Assembly: GCA_035528235.1 (NCBI GenBank)
Contig: DATKZB010000351.1
Location: 1 to 5,002, forward strand
Direction: 5' to 3'
Length of the DNA stretch: 5,002 nt
Source: DATKZB01 sp035528235
GTDB lineage: Bacteria; Planctomycetota; Phycisphaerae; FEN-1346
Shown here piece after piece: positions 1-5,002 of this stretch; position 1 is the stretch's first letter, and every line of letters starts with the position of its first letter. Position numbers and translations under genes: made by a program. The notes beneath the pieces are model-generated. The model did not search any database. It was not told the origin of the DNA and worked only from the letters and a program-made list of their open reading frames with translations.

Positions 1-88
1 GGTACAGAGCGAACATCCTTTCGAATAACCACGGCCGGGCTCACGTGAGCCCGGCCGTGGTTATTCGAAAGGATGTTCGCTCTGTACC
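1..88. repeat. Perfect 88-bp palindrome at window edge
   Basis: Bases 1-44 are the exact reverse complement of bases 45-88, with no spacer and no mismatch; the centre is CAC|GTG at 42-47. The palindrome begins at the first base of the window and ends three bases before the stop codon of the PEP-CTERM gene. The inner GC-rich part resembles a rho-independent terminator. The outer A/T-containing arms extend much further than a terminator needs. The likeliest reading is a genuine terminator hairpin at which the assembly folded back and copied its own opposite strand, making the outer left arm artificial. A real long palindrome, such as a cruciform or a hairpin-telomere site, cannot be excluded from this window. 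Confidence 0.97.
29..60 (-). terminator. Probable intrinsic terminator of the PEP-CTERM gene
   Basis: This is the core of the terminal palindrome. A 14-bp stem (29-42 with 47-60), almost all G/C, closes an ACGT loop. Read on the minus strand it lies about 30 bases after the stop codon at 92-94 and is followed by TTATTC, a short weak U-rich tail. Position and orientation fit termination of the PEP-CTERM transcript. The caution is that bases 1-44 may be an assembly copy of 45-88, in which case the true downstream arm and U tract are not known. Confidence 0.5.
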
Positions 89-91
89 GGC

Positions 92-739
92 TTACCGCTT
101 GCGGCGGATGAGCATGGCCGCGCCACCCATGGCCAGCAGCGCCATTGTGGCCGGCTCGGGCGTCACGGTGAAGGTGAAGTCCTCAACTGCCAGGGCGCCA
201 GTAGCCGCCATCGCGTAATCGTCCAGCGCCTTGCCGATGAGGGTCGTCACGGTGAACTCGCCGGTCCCCTCATCGAAGATGCCGCCGCCGAGCGACACCG
301 TGTAGGTGTTGTTGCCGGCCGGGATGTAGGCAGGGGCGTTGAACGACAGGGTCCCCAGGGAGAACGACGCCGCGTCGGGATCCGGCCACGAGCCATAGCC
401 GTTGCGGTAGACGAGGCCATCGGGCACGACGTCGTCCGTGGGGCCGGCACCGAAAGCGGATGCAATGCCCGTATCCCACGCCCAAGCGGCACCCGCCATG
501 GCGATGGTAGAGGCATCGAAGTTCAACTGAATGCTCGTGAGGCGGTTGAACTCATGCGGGATGGCGTTGTTCCAGGTCTGGTCGTCCCAGACGACCAGTT
601 GGATGGGCGTCGCTTCCTCAACGAGCCCGCCGTTGGTCAGCGAGCCGCCGTCCATGTAGAGCGACGCCTCGAAGGCACCGTAAGCCGGAGCCACACCCAT
701 GAGAAGTACGGCGAGGACAACGAACTTGCGAGCGAACAT
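92..739 (-). CDS. PEP-CTERM sorting domain-containing protein
   Basis: This encodes a 215-residue exported surface protein of unknown specific role. Residues 1-21 are a signal peptide: Arg/Lys near the start, a hydrophobic stretch VVLAVLLMGV, and a likely cleavage near AYGA. The C-terminus is a textbook PEP-CTERM signal: Pro-Glu-Pro at 194-196, a hydrophobic segment at about 198-211, and the basic end RRKR. In this family the tail is recognised by an exosortase, which is not encoded here. The body (about 24-190) is rich in Gly, Ala, Asp and Thr with alternating beta-strand patterns. LGTLSFNAP near 128-136, followed by NTYTVSL and GIFDEGTGEFTV, faintly recalls cohesin-like beta-sandwiches, but this is inference only. 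The ATG at 739 is chosen because GGAGGA lies 6 bases upstream and the signal peptide starts there. The gene has its own promoter upstream and a hairpin downstream. No catalytic motif is visible. Confidence 0.93.
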   Translation of the reverse strand: MFARKFVVLAVLLMGVAPAYGAFEASLYMDGGSLTNGGLVEEATPIQLVVWDDQTWNNAIPHEFNRLTSIQLNFDASTIAMAGAAWAWDTGIASAFGAGPTDDVVPDGLVYRNGYGSWPDPDAASFSLGTLSFNAPAYIPAGNNTYTVSLGGGIFDEGTGEFTVTTLIGKALDDYAMAATGALAVEDFTFTVTPEPATMALLAMGGAAMLIRRKR

Positions 740-745
740 ACCTGA

Positions 746-751
746 TCCTCC
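746..751 (-). promoter_or_regulatory. Ribosome binding site of the PEP-CTERM gene
   Basis: GGAGGA on the minus strand, inside the longer purine run GGGGGAGGA, sits 6 bases before the ATG at 739. It is a near-perfect Shine-Dalgarno sequence and fixes the start codon. Confidence 0.85.
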
Positions 752-759
752 CCCGCTAC

Positions 760-772
760 GGGCAAAACGCCC
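760..772 (-). other. Small hairpin in the PEP-CTERM leader
   Basis: Minus-strand GGGC-GTTTT-GCCC gives a 4-bp G/C stem with a 5-nt loop, ending about 8 bases before the Shine-Dalgarno sequence. It is not followed by a U run, so it is not an obvious attenuator. The bases of its 3' arm can alternatively pair with CGGG at 755-752. Confidence 0.35.
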
Positions 773-786
773 TAGTTACCAACCCT

Positions 787-804
787 GTGTGCCCTTAGGC
801 ACAC
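787..804 (-). other. 7-bp stem-loop in the PEP-CTERM leader
   Basis: On the minus strand GTGTGCC-TAAG-GGCACAC is a perfect inverted repeat with a 4-nt loop, about 65 nt after the predicted transcription start. It could be an RNA hairpin in the leader or, as DNA, an operator-like dyad. The spacing downstream of the promoter favours RNA structure. Function unknown. Confidence 0.45.
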
Positions 805-872
805 TACCCCTACGCCTGCCCCGCAGAGAAAACCGATCCCACTGCCCCTCTGAACGGCTTTCCACACATTCT

Positions 873-900
873 AGTATACCCCAAGTCCTCGAAAAGTCAA
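873..900 (-). promoter_or_regulatory. Sigma-70-type promoter for the PEP-CTERM gene
   Basis: On the minus strand a -35 box TTGACT (900-895) is followed by a 16-bp spacer and a -10 box TATACT (878-873). Each box matches the housekeeping consensus at five of six positions. The promoter stands out as an A/T-bearing element in GC-rich DNA, points at the PEP-CTERM gene, and predicts a start near 866. It implies the gene is transcribed independently of the upstream propeller gene. Confidence 0.75.
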
Positions 901-924
901 ATCGCGGGCCGCCCCAGGAGCCAG

Positions 925-940
925 AAAAAATCACATTTTT
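925..940. repeat. A/T-rich inverted repeat upstream of the promoter
   Basis: AAAAAATCACATTTTT contains AAAAAT and ATTTTT flanking a 3-bp centre (CAC). It lies about 60-75 bp upstream of the predicted start of the PEP-CTERM transcript and is the most A/T-rich spot nearby. It could be a distal UP-like element, a bent-DNA or regulator site, or a remnant of terminator structure. There is no direct evidence for any of these. Confidence 0.4.
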
Positions 941-1076
941 CGGCCGGAAGACGCCTCCGAAGTGCAGGAAACGGACCCAAGAGCCCCTTTTCGGGCGGGG
1001 GAGGGCGGGCGACCAGGATTTTCCCGGCACGAACGTCCAGGCCGGTCCGCAAGGGCCTTTTCAGGGCCACAGGCCG

Positions 1077-1109
1077 CCAGGGACGCCCCACAGCCACGGG
1101 GCCGCCTGG
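1077..1109 (-). terminator. Possible GC hairpin terminator after the propeller gene
   Basis: An imperfect stem-loop pairs 1077-1081 (CCAGG) with 1105-1109 (CCTGG), and 1085-1089 (GCCCC) with 1098-1102 (GGGGC), around an 8-nt loop. It begins about 20 bases past the TGA of the large gene on the minus strand. No U run follows, so it is not a classical intrinsic terminator; it may aid termination or only protect the 3' end. Confidence 0.3.
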
Positions 1110-1128
1110 GGGGCACCGGAAAAGGGCG

Positions 1129-4100
1129 TCAGGGCTTGAAAATCAGTCGGCCCCAGTGCTGGGGCTCCATCATGAGTTCAAAAACCTCGTCGTTGACGAT
1201 GCCGGTGTGCTGGTTGTTCCAGTAGGTCCTCAGGACCGTGTCCTGTCCGGCCGTGTCGCCGTGCAGGGCGCCGAAATCGCCGCCAAGCGTGAGGCCGTCG
1301 GCGGGCCTCAGACCCAGCGCCGCCAGCGGGATGGACGCCTCCACCACGTACCGGTCGCCATGGACCTTGACCTCGACCCTGGCGTCCTCGACCACCGTGA
1401 CGCTGTCCATCGGGTGGGCCTTGACGACGACGCTCGAGAACGTCTTGGGGTGTTTCTCTTTGGCCACGCGGCGGAAGAGGACGGCCGTGGGTTTGCCCTT
1501 GAAGTTGCCGATGACGAGCCGCAGGTCCCCCGAGCCGGCCTTGTCGCGCTTGGGGTCGGCCTTGGGGTCGGTGCCCAACTGGAAATCGACGGCGTCGCCC
1601 TTGCAGTACAGGAACTCGCGCAGTCCGGCGGCGTTCTGCCAGGGCGTCTTGTCGCGGACGTCCCAGGCGAGATACAGGTGGGTGTCGTCCCAGGCGGCGG
1701 CCGCGCGCACCTGGGCGTCGTCCTGTTTCTGGAAGCGGACCTGTTCGGCGCCCCTGAAATCCTTCTCGAAGTCGCCGGTGAAGGCGGGCGTCATCTTTCT
1801 GACCGTGGCGCGGCGTGTGCCGACGACGGCCTGGAGTTGGGCCGCGCGGATGGCCTCGGCCTTCTTGACGTCGTCGTCGCCGATGGCGACCTTGCCGCCC
1901 TTGATGGCCCGGATGGTGTCGAGTCCGACGACCTGGGCGTTCCAGAAGGCGGTCTTACCGGCCTGGACGAAGAGCCGGCCGTCCTGGTTCTGGACGATAG
2001 ACCCGCCGAAGTCTTCGCCGCCCATGCCGCACGGGCAGTTGTCGAGGATGGCACCGGGCACGGCGTCGGGCGGCCACTCGACCTTCAGCGGGTCGGGCTG
2101 GAACAGCCGCGTCAGGTAGTAGCCGCGCTCGGTCAGAATGTGCCACTCGCCCACGTTCGTCGGGATGACCCAGATGTTGCCGACGGGGTCGGCCAGTTTG
2201 GCCGCGCCGCACGGCGTGTAGGAGCCGCGTATCATGCCCACCACCGGCGCGCAGGCCCGGTGCGAGCCGTGGACGCCCACGAAGTTGTCCGGGTACGTCC
2301 AGAGGAGTTTGCCGGAGGCGATGTCGTGGCACTCGTAGAGGCCGTGGTCGACGCCGTAGTCGCCGTGTTTGAGGACGAGCCGGCCGTCGGCCGAGCCGAG
2401 GCCCGCGACGGGCATCTTCACGCCCTGGGCCAGGTCGTACCTGGGCGCGCCGCACGCCGTAAAGCCGGTGACCTTGAACTGGCGGTCGCCGCCGTAGAAC
2501 GTCAGGTCCGGCGTCATGCCCATGTACCAGCCGCTGACGCGGATCTCGCGGGCGACGCGGCTGACGATCTCGTCGTCCTGGCGCTGGCCGTCGCCGTTGG
2601 CGTCGGCCCAGACGAGGGTATGGGTGATCTTCTTGTCCTTGCCGTCGCCTTCTCGCTCGTAGTCGATGACGGTGCGGAGTTTGTACTCGCCGTCGCCGGT
2701 GCGCTCGAAGATGCTGACGGGCGCGGCATTGTAGGCCCATCCCGGCGTGGTGGCCAGGTACAGCCGTCCGCCGTTGGCCACCGCGAGGCGCGAGTTCGAC
2801 ATGCCGCTGCGCGTGATGACGGCGACGCAGGTGTCGCGGCCGGTCTTGGGGTCGATCCGCCACTCGCAACCGTGGCCGACCATCATGTACGGGTCGAGGG
2901 GGCTGATGGCCCCGCCCAGGGCGCCGTAGGCGGTCGGGCCGAAGAGTTCCTTGACGAGTTGGCCGGTCTGGGTGTCCCAGACGCTGATGCGTTTGGGGCT
3001 TGGGTCGGCCTCGGCCACCCAGAGTTTGCCGTCCTTGTCGACCGCCAGGCCGGCGATGAAGGCCATGCCGTCGGGCGTCCACTTGCCCAGGAGGGCCCGG
3101 CCGCCCTTGCGGCCGATGGCGCCGGCGGGCTTGCCGTCGGGGCCGAAGACCTTGACCTGGTTGACCTCGCCGCCGACGCCGACATAGAGCCTGCCGCCGG
3201 CGTCCGTCGCGATGGCCGAGGCGCCGGCCAGGCCGTCGACGACCGTGTGGGTCTTGCCGCTCGCGGCATCGAGGGCCACGACGGCCTTGCCGCCCGAGAC
3301 GACGTAGACCTTGTCGGGTCCGGCGGCGGCCAGGTTGCCGGGGGCTTCGACGGTGTGGGTCTTGAGGAGTTTGCCCGTCTTGGCGTCGACGACTGCCACG
3401 AGGTTGGCCCCCGTGAAGGCCAGATACAGGCGTCCGCCGCCGGCGTCCATGCCATCGACCTTCTCGGGTTTGCCGGCGGGGTCGGGCCAGAGCCGCTTGA
3501 TTTCGACGTCGCAGGAGTCGGTGCCTTCCCACATGGTGTAGGCGCCGGTCTTGGAGTCGAGTCGGTAGATGGTGTCGCCGCGCGCCGCCCCGTAGTACGT
3601 GCCGCCGTCGAGGGCGACGTGGGTGACGCCGGTCATCGAGAACCGGGTGTTCCGCCATCGGACGTTGCCGGCCAGGTCGGCGCCGACGACGGCCTGTCCG
3701 GCCTCGGCGCCGTTCCAGCCCAGGACGACGGTGTCGCCCTCGGCGGCGGCGTCGACGGGAACGCCGTGGTCGCCGCCCCAGTTACCGTTTCGGTCGTCCC
3801 AGGGCGATCGGCCGGCGTTGTGGGCCCAGCCCACCAGGCGCAGGCCGATGCCCTTGTGCATGATGGCTTCCCAGGTGTACGTGCCGCGCGGCACGGGCGT
3901 GCCGGGGCGGCTGACCGACCAGGTCGTCAGGCCGTCCCACCGGACGGTGCGCTTGCCCTTGGTCACGAAGGCGGCCGCCAGCAGTTGCCGCACGACCTGG
4001 CCGTCGGCATTCAGAATGTTGAGCGAGACGTACCCGTCCTCGGGCATCGTGAAGGCGATGTCCTTGAAGCCCGGCAGTTCTTTCGACTTCACCAGGCCGG

Positions 4101-4329
4101 TCCAGTCGACGACGGGGACTCCCTTTTCCATGGTGACGGGGAACTCGCGGGCGTCGGCCAGCCGCAGGGGCTGGGGCCGGACCTTGCCCTTGGCCTCGAG
4201 GGAGGCAAAGCCCCAGCACGCCGAGCCCATGAAGGTAAAGACGCGGTCGGGGGTCACTCCCGGCCGGAAGATGTCCTTGATGGTCAGCCGCCCGCCCGAG
4301 CCGATGGTGAAGTTGGGTTCGAGGGTCAC
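1129..4329 (-). CDS. Main frame of secreted CBM9/beta-propeller protein
   Basis: This is the downstream part of the frameshifted gene, 1066 residues from a GTG at 4329, numbered here from that codon. The GTG is probably not a real start: there is no well-placed Shine-Dalgarno sequence, and the frame continues upstream as coherent protein to about 4638. In order: the end of a first CBM9-like domain (1-50); a FlgD-like Ig segment (about 89-155, with VSLNILNADGQVVRQL and RWDG, then PVPRGTYTWEA); and a beta-propeller (about 190-810). The propeller shows recurring blade ends of the D-x-x-(T/S)-G type at LDSKTG (257), VDAKTG (314), LDAASG (353), WDTQTG (451), IDPKTG (492) and HDIASG (668). A canonical 12-residue EF-hand loop, DANGDGQRQDDE (576-587), lies inside the propeller. 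A second CBM9/DOMON-like domain (about 848-1066) has WDDTHLYLAWDVRD and YVVEASIPLAAL. The ligand is unknown; no catalytic residues were recognised. Confidence 0.8.
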   Translation of the reverse strand: MTLEPNFTIGSGGRLTIKDIFRPGVTPDRVFTFMGSACWGFASLEAKGKVRPQPLRLADAREFPVTMEKGVPVVDWTGLVKSKELPGFKDIAFTMPEDGYVSLNILNADGQVVRQLLAAAFVTKGKRTVRWDGLTTWSVSRPGTPVPRGTYTWEAIMHKGIGLRLVGWAHNAGRSPWDDRNGNWGGDHGVPVDAAAEGDTVVLGWNGAEAGQAVVGADLAGNVRWRNTRFSMTGVTHVALDGGTYYGAARGDTIYRLDSKTGAYTMWEGTDSCDVEIKRLWPDPAGKPEKVDGMDAGGGRLYLAFTGANLVAVVDAKTGKLLKTHTVEAPGNLAAAGPDKVYVVSGGKAVVALDAASGKTHTVVDGLAGASAIATDAGGRLYVGVGGEVNQVKVFGPDGKPAGAIGRKGGRALLGKWTPDGMAFIAGLAVDKDGKLWVAEADPSPKRISVWDTQTGQLVKELFGPTAYGALGGAISPLDPYMMVGHGCEWRIDPKTGRDTCVAVITRSGMSNSRLAVANGGRLYLATTPGWAYNAAPVSIFERTGDGEYKLRTVIDYEREGDGKDKKITHTLVWADANGDGQRQDDEIVSRVAREIRVSGWYMGMTPDLTFYGGDRQFKVTGFTACGAPRYDLAQGVKMPVAGLGSADGRLVLKHGDYGVDHGLYECHDIASGKLLWTYPDNFVGVHGSHRACAPVVGMIRGSYTPCGAAKLADPVGNIWVIPTNVGEWHILTERGYYLTRLFQPDPLKVEWPPDAVPGAILDNCPCGMGGEDFGGSIVQNQDGRLFVQAGKTAFWNAQVVGLDTIRAIKGGKVAIGDDDVKKAEAIRAAQLQAVVGTRRATVRKMTPAFTGDFEKDFRGAEQVRFQKQDDAQVRAAAAWDDTHLYLAWDVRDKTPWQNAAGLREFLYCKGDAVDFQLGTDPKADPKRDKAGSGDLRLVIGNFKGKPTAVLFRRVAKEKHPKTFSSVVVKAHPMDSVTVVEDARVEVKVHGDRYVVEASIPLAALGLRPADGLTLGGDFGALHGDTAGQDTVLRTYWNNQHTGIVNDEVFELMMEPQHWGRLIFKP
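1549..1572 (-). repeat. Tandem 12-bp duplication inside the CBM9-like domain
   Basis: Two adjacent 12-bp units (1549-1560 and 1561-1572) differ at one base and encode T-D-P-K and A-D-P-K, followed by R-D-K. The charged insert lies in the C-terminal CBM9-like domain just after FQLG, probably in a surface loop. It looks like an in-frame slippage duplication that preserved the reading frame. Confidence 0.6.
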
Positions 4330-4567
4330 CTGGACCGTGGCGCCGGCCTTCAGGGCCTCGCCGCTCTTCGTGAGGAGTTTCCAGGGGATGGCGATCTCCT
4401 GGGCGTAGCCTTTGCCGTCGGCGTCGATGGCGAAGGCCTGCTGGGCGCCTTCCTTCTTGAGGTCGTCGATGACGCCCTCGAACTTCTTGCCCAGTTCGAC
4501 CTTGATGACGTCCTTCGAGTCGCGGCCCTTCCAGCAGGTCAGGTGGACGCACGTCTCCTGGGGCGTG

Positions 4568-4918
4568 TCAGGCGCGGTGGCGATGCGGACCTGGAGACAG
4601 TCGCCCTGGAAGCCGTGGTCGGCGATGGTGACGCCCGGGGTTGGCCAGGGGCGTCGGGTCGATCCAGCGGGCCAGGATGTACAGGTTCCGGGCGTCGTAC
4701 ATCAGGTGGAACCAGACGGCGAACTGGTCGCGCTGGGTCTCGGGGTCGTCGCAGGCAAAGATGCCGCCGGTCAGGTCCCAGTCGTCGACCTTTCCGTCGA
4801 CCTGGACCTTGCCGGGGGCGGGCAGGGCCCGCACGCCGAGGTTCTCGGTCGGGACGGCCGGCGCCGTCGCCGCAAAGGCCAGTGCCGCGAGCAACGCAAC
4901 TGCGAGCGTCTTTTTCAT
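4568..4918 (-). CDS. N-terminal fragment of the propeller gene: signal peptide and start of CBM9-like domain
   Basis: As the sequence stands, translation from the ATG at 4918 gives 116 residues. Residues 1-21 are a Sec signal peptide: MKK, a hydrophobic run LAVALLAALAFA, and an Ala-x-Ala site at 17-19 or 19-21. No lipobox Cys is present. Residues 38-90 begin a CBM9/DOMON-like domain, with VQVDGKVDDWD followed by DARNLYILARWIDPTP. The same pattern recurs near the C-terminus of the downstream frame as WDDTHLYLAWDVRDKTP. The last 21 residues or so, after LANPG, are Arg/His/Pro-rich and are out-of-frame readthrough of the shifted sequence, not real protein. The start is supported by AGGAG 7 bases upstream. 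This is not believed to be a separate gene. Confidence 0.7.
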   Translation of the reverse strand: MKKTLAVALLAALAFAATAPAVPTENLGVRALPAPGKVQVDGKVDDWDLTGGIFACDDPETQRDQFAVWFHLMYDARNLYILARWIDPTPLANPGRHHRRPRLPGRLSPGPHRHRA

Positions 4919-4925
4919 CTGGAGG

Positions 4926-4931
4926 CTCCTG
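4926..4931 (-). promoter_or_regulatory. Ribosome binding site of the propeller gene
   Basis: CAGGAG on the minus strand leaves 7 bases before the ATG at 4918. It is a good Shine-Dalgarno sequence and supports that ATG, rather than the internal GTG at 4329, as the true start of the whole protein. Confidence 0.75.
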
Positions 4932-4949
4932 CTCTTTGAGATCCCTGTG

Positions 4950-4964
4950 GCCGGAGTTCCCGGC
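4950..4964 (-). other. Small hairpin upstream of the propeller gene
   Basis: A perfect 5-bp stem, GCCGG with CCGGC, closes a 5-nt loop about 30 bases before the start codon. It may be part of the 5' leader. No convincing -35/-10 pair is visible between 4919 and 5002, so the promoter probably lies beyond the window. Confidence 0.3.
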
Positions 4965-5002
4965 TGGTTGGCCCATCAGTGCTACAACGCAACTGGAGTC
5001 TG

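Larger units (their letters stand above)
740..866 (-). promoter_or_regulatory. Long structured 5' leader of the PEP-CTERM gene
   Basis: If transcription starts about 7 bases after the -10 box, the untranslated leader is about 127 nt, long for a single small gene. It contains a perfect 7-bp stem (787-793 with 798-804, loop TAAG on the minus strand). A second small hairpin, GGGC-GTTTT-GCCC (772-760), lies just before the RBS. A competing stem, CCCG-TAG-CGGG (762-752), shares bases 762-760 with the second hairpin and abuts the Shine-Dalgarno sequence. No known riboswitch class was recognised. A regulatory role for these folds is inference. Confidence 0.4.
901..1128. other. GC-rich noncoding spacer
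   Basis: This stretch lies between the end of the propeller gene and the promoter of the PEP-CTERM gene. Apart from the A/T-rich inverted repeat at 925-940 and the GC hairpin at 1077-1109, I see no gene, tRNA or repeat in it. Short open frames crossing it have no Shine-Dalgarno sequence and give Arg/Pro/Gly-rich translations, as expected of chance frames in GC-rich DNA. Confidence 0.6.
1129..4918 (-). pseudogene. Frameshifted gene for a 1262-aa secreted CBM9-propeller-CBM9 protein
   Basis: The gene is one unit interrupted by one extra base. From the ATG at 4918 the reading frame is coherent to ...LANPG (residue 95). Removing one base anywhere in the CCCGGGG run at 4634-4640 continues it as VTIADHGFQGD and on, without a stop, to the TGA at 1131-1129. 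The span is 3790 bases; 3789 divides exactly into 1263 codons. The restored protein has a signal peptide, an N-terminal CBM9-like domain (about 35-225), a FlgD-like Ig segment (about 285-351), a beta-propeller (about 386-1005, EF-hand loop at 772-783) and a C-terminal CBM9-like domain (about 1044-1262). Codon use and protein quality show no decay on either side of the lesion, so a sequencing or assembly indel is more likely than a true pseudogene. A very recent mutation, or +1 slippage at CCC, is possible. Likely role: binding of polysaccharide or a similar ligand outside the cytoplasm. Confidence 0.8.

Noticed and set aside
1..88. Palindrome as a transposon end or CRISPR repeat
   Set aside because: There is a single copy, no second repeat or spacer array, no transposase gene and no target-site duplication visible in the window.
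730..739. 10-base match GAGCGAACAT shared by 730-739 and the palindrome arm at 7-16
   Set aside because: A short match easily produced by chance, with no extension on either side and no other sign of a mobile element or recombination site.
2018..2041. Cys-Pro-Cys cluster (NCPCGMGG) as a heme or metal site
   Set aside because: There is no CxxCH heme motif and no second cysteine pair or histidine in a recognisable arrangement nearby; at most a disulfide or a structural feature.
1238..2119. Plus-strand open frames opposite the propeller gene (also 3599-4408 and others)
   Set aside because: Low-complexity Ser/Pro/Arg/Ala-rich translations complementary to the real coding strand, without motifs or plausible start signals.
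1955..3658. Long open frame of 567 codons on the minus strand, overlapping the propeller gene
   Set aside because: Its translation is almost entirely Arg/Pro/Gly/His with no domain pattern, and it lies in another frame of a well-supported gene. Long chance frames are expected opposite or beside coding frames in GC-rich DNA.
4327..4329. GTG as a genuine start codon of a 1066-aa protein
   Set aside because: There is no well-placed ribosome binding site, the start would cut through a CBM9-like domain and leave no signal peptide, and coherent protein continues upstream in the same frame to the frameshift.
4539..4976. Minus-strand open frame of 145 codons starting upstream of the propeller gene
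   Set aside because: It overlaps the signal peptide and CBM9-like domain in a different frame and is Arg/Pro-rich. The ATG at 4918 has a better Shine-Dalgarno sequence and a clear signal peptide.

Overview
The window is GC-rich (roughly two-thirds G+C by eye) and carries two protein genes, both on the minus strand. The smaller is a PEP-CTERM surface protein. The larger is a secreted protein in which two CBM9/DOMON-like domains flank a FlgD-like Ig segment and a beta-propeller. PEP-CTERM anchors together with large secreted CBM9/propeller proteins are typical of the PVC group. A planctomycete, perhaps a Phycisphaerae-like metagenome-assembled genome, is the best guess, but this is inferred from protein style only; no rRNA or marker gene is present.

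Layout from left to right: (1) bases 1-88 form a perfect, gapless 88-bp palindrome starting at the first base of the window. Its core looks like a terminator for the PEP-CTERM gene, but the full perfect arms look like a contig-end fold-back. (2) 92-739 (-) encodes a 215-aa PEP-CTERM protein. (3) 740-1128 is noncoding. It holds a strong RBS, a long leader with small hairpins, a near-consensus sigma-70 promoter (TTGACT-16-TATACT, 900 to 873), an A/T-rich inverted repeat, and a GC-rich hairpin just past the end of the next gene. (4) 1129-4918 (-) is one long gene split by a single extra base in a CCCGGGG run at 4634-4640. Removing one base gives an unbroken 1262-aa secreted protein; as written, translation from the true start stops after 116 residues. 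(5) 4919-5002 holds the RBS of that gene and a small hairpin, with no convincing promoter.

The two genes lie in the same direction but are separated by 389 bp, and the downstream one has its own promoter, so they are probably separate transcription units. Both products should leave the cytoplasm. The small one would be sorted to the envelope by an exosortase encoded elsewhere; the large one would be periplasmic or secreted and probably binds carbohydrate or another ligand. No enzyme active site, mobile element, CRISPR array, tRNA or rRNA was seen. The points most worth checking are the terminal palindrome, the frameshift, the symmetric domain architecture with an embedded EF-hand loop, and the structured leader of the PEP-CTERM gene.
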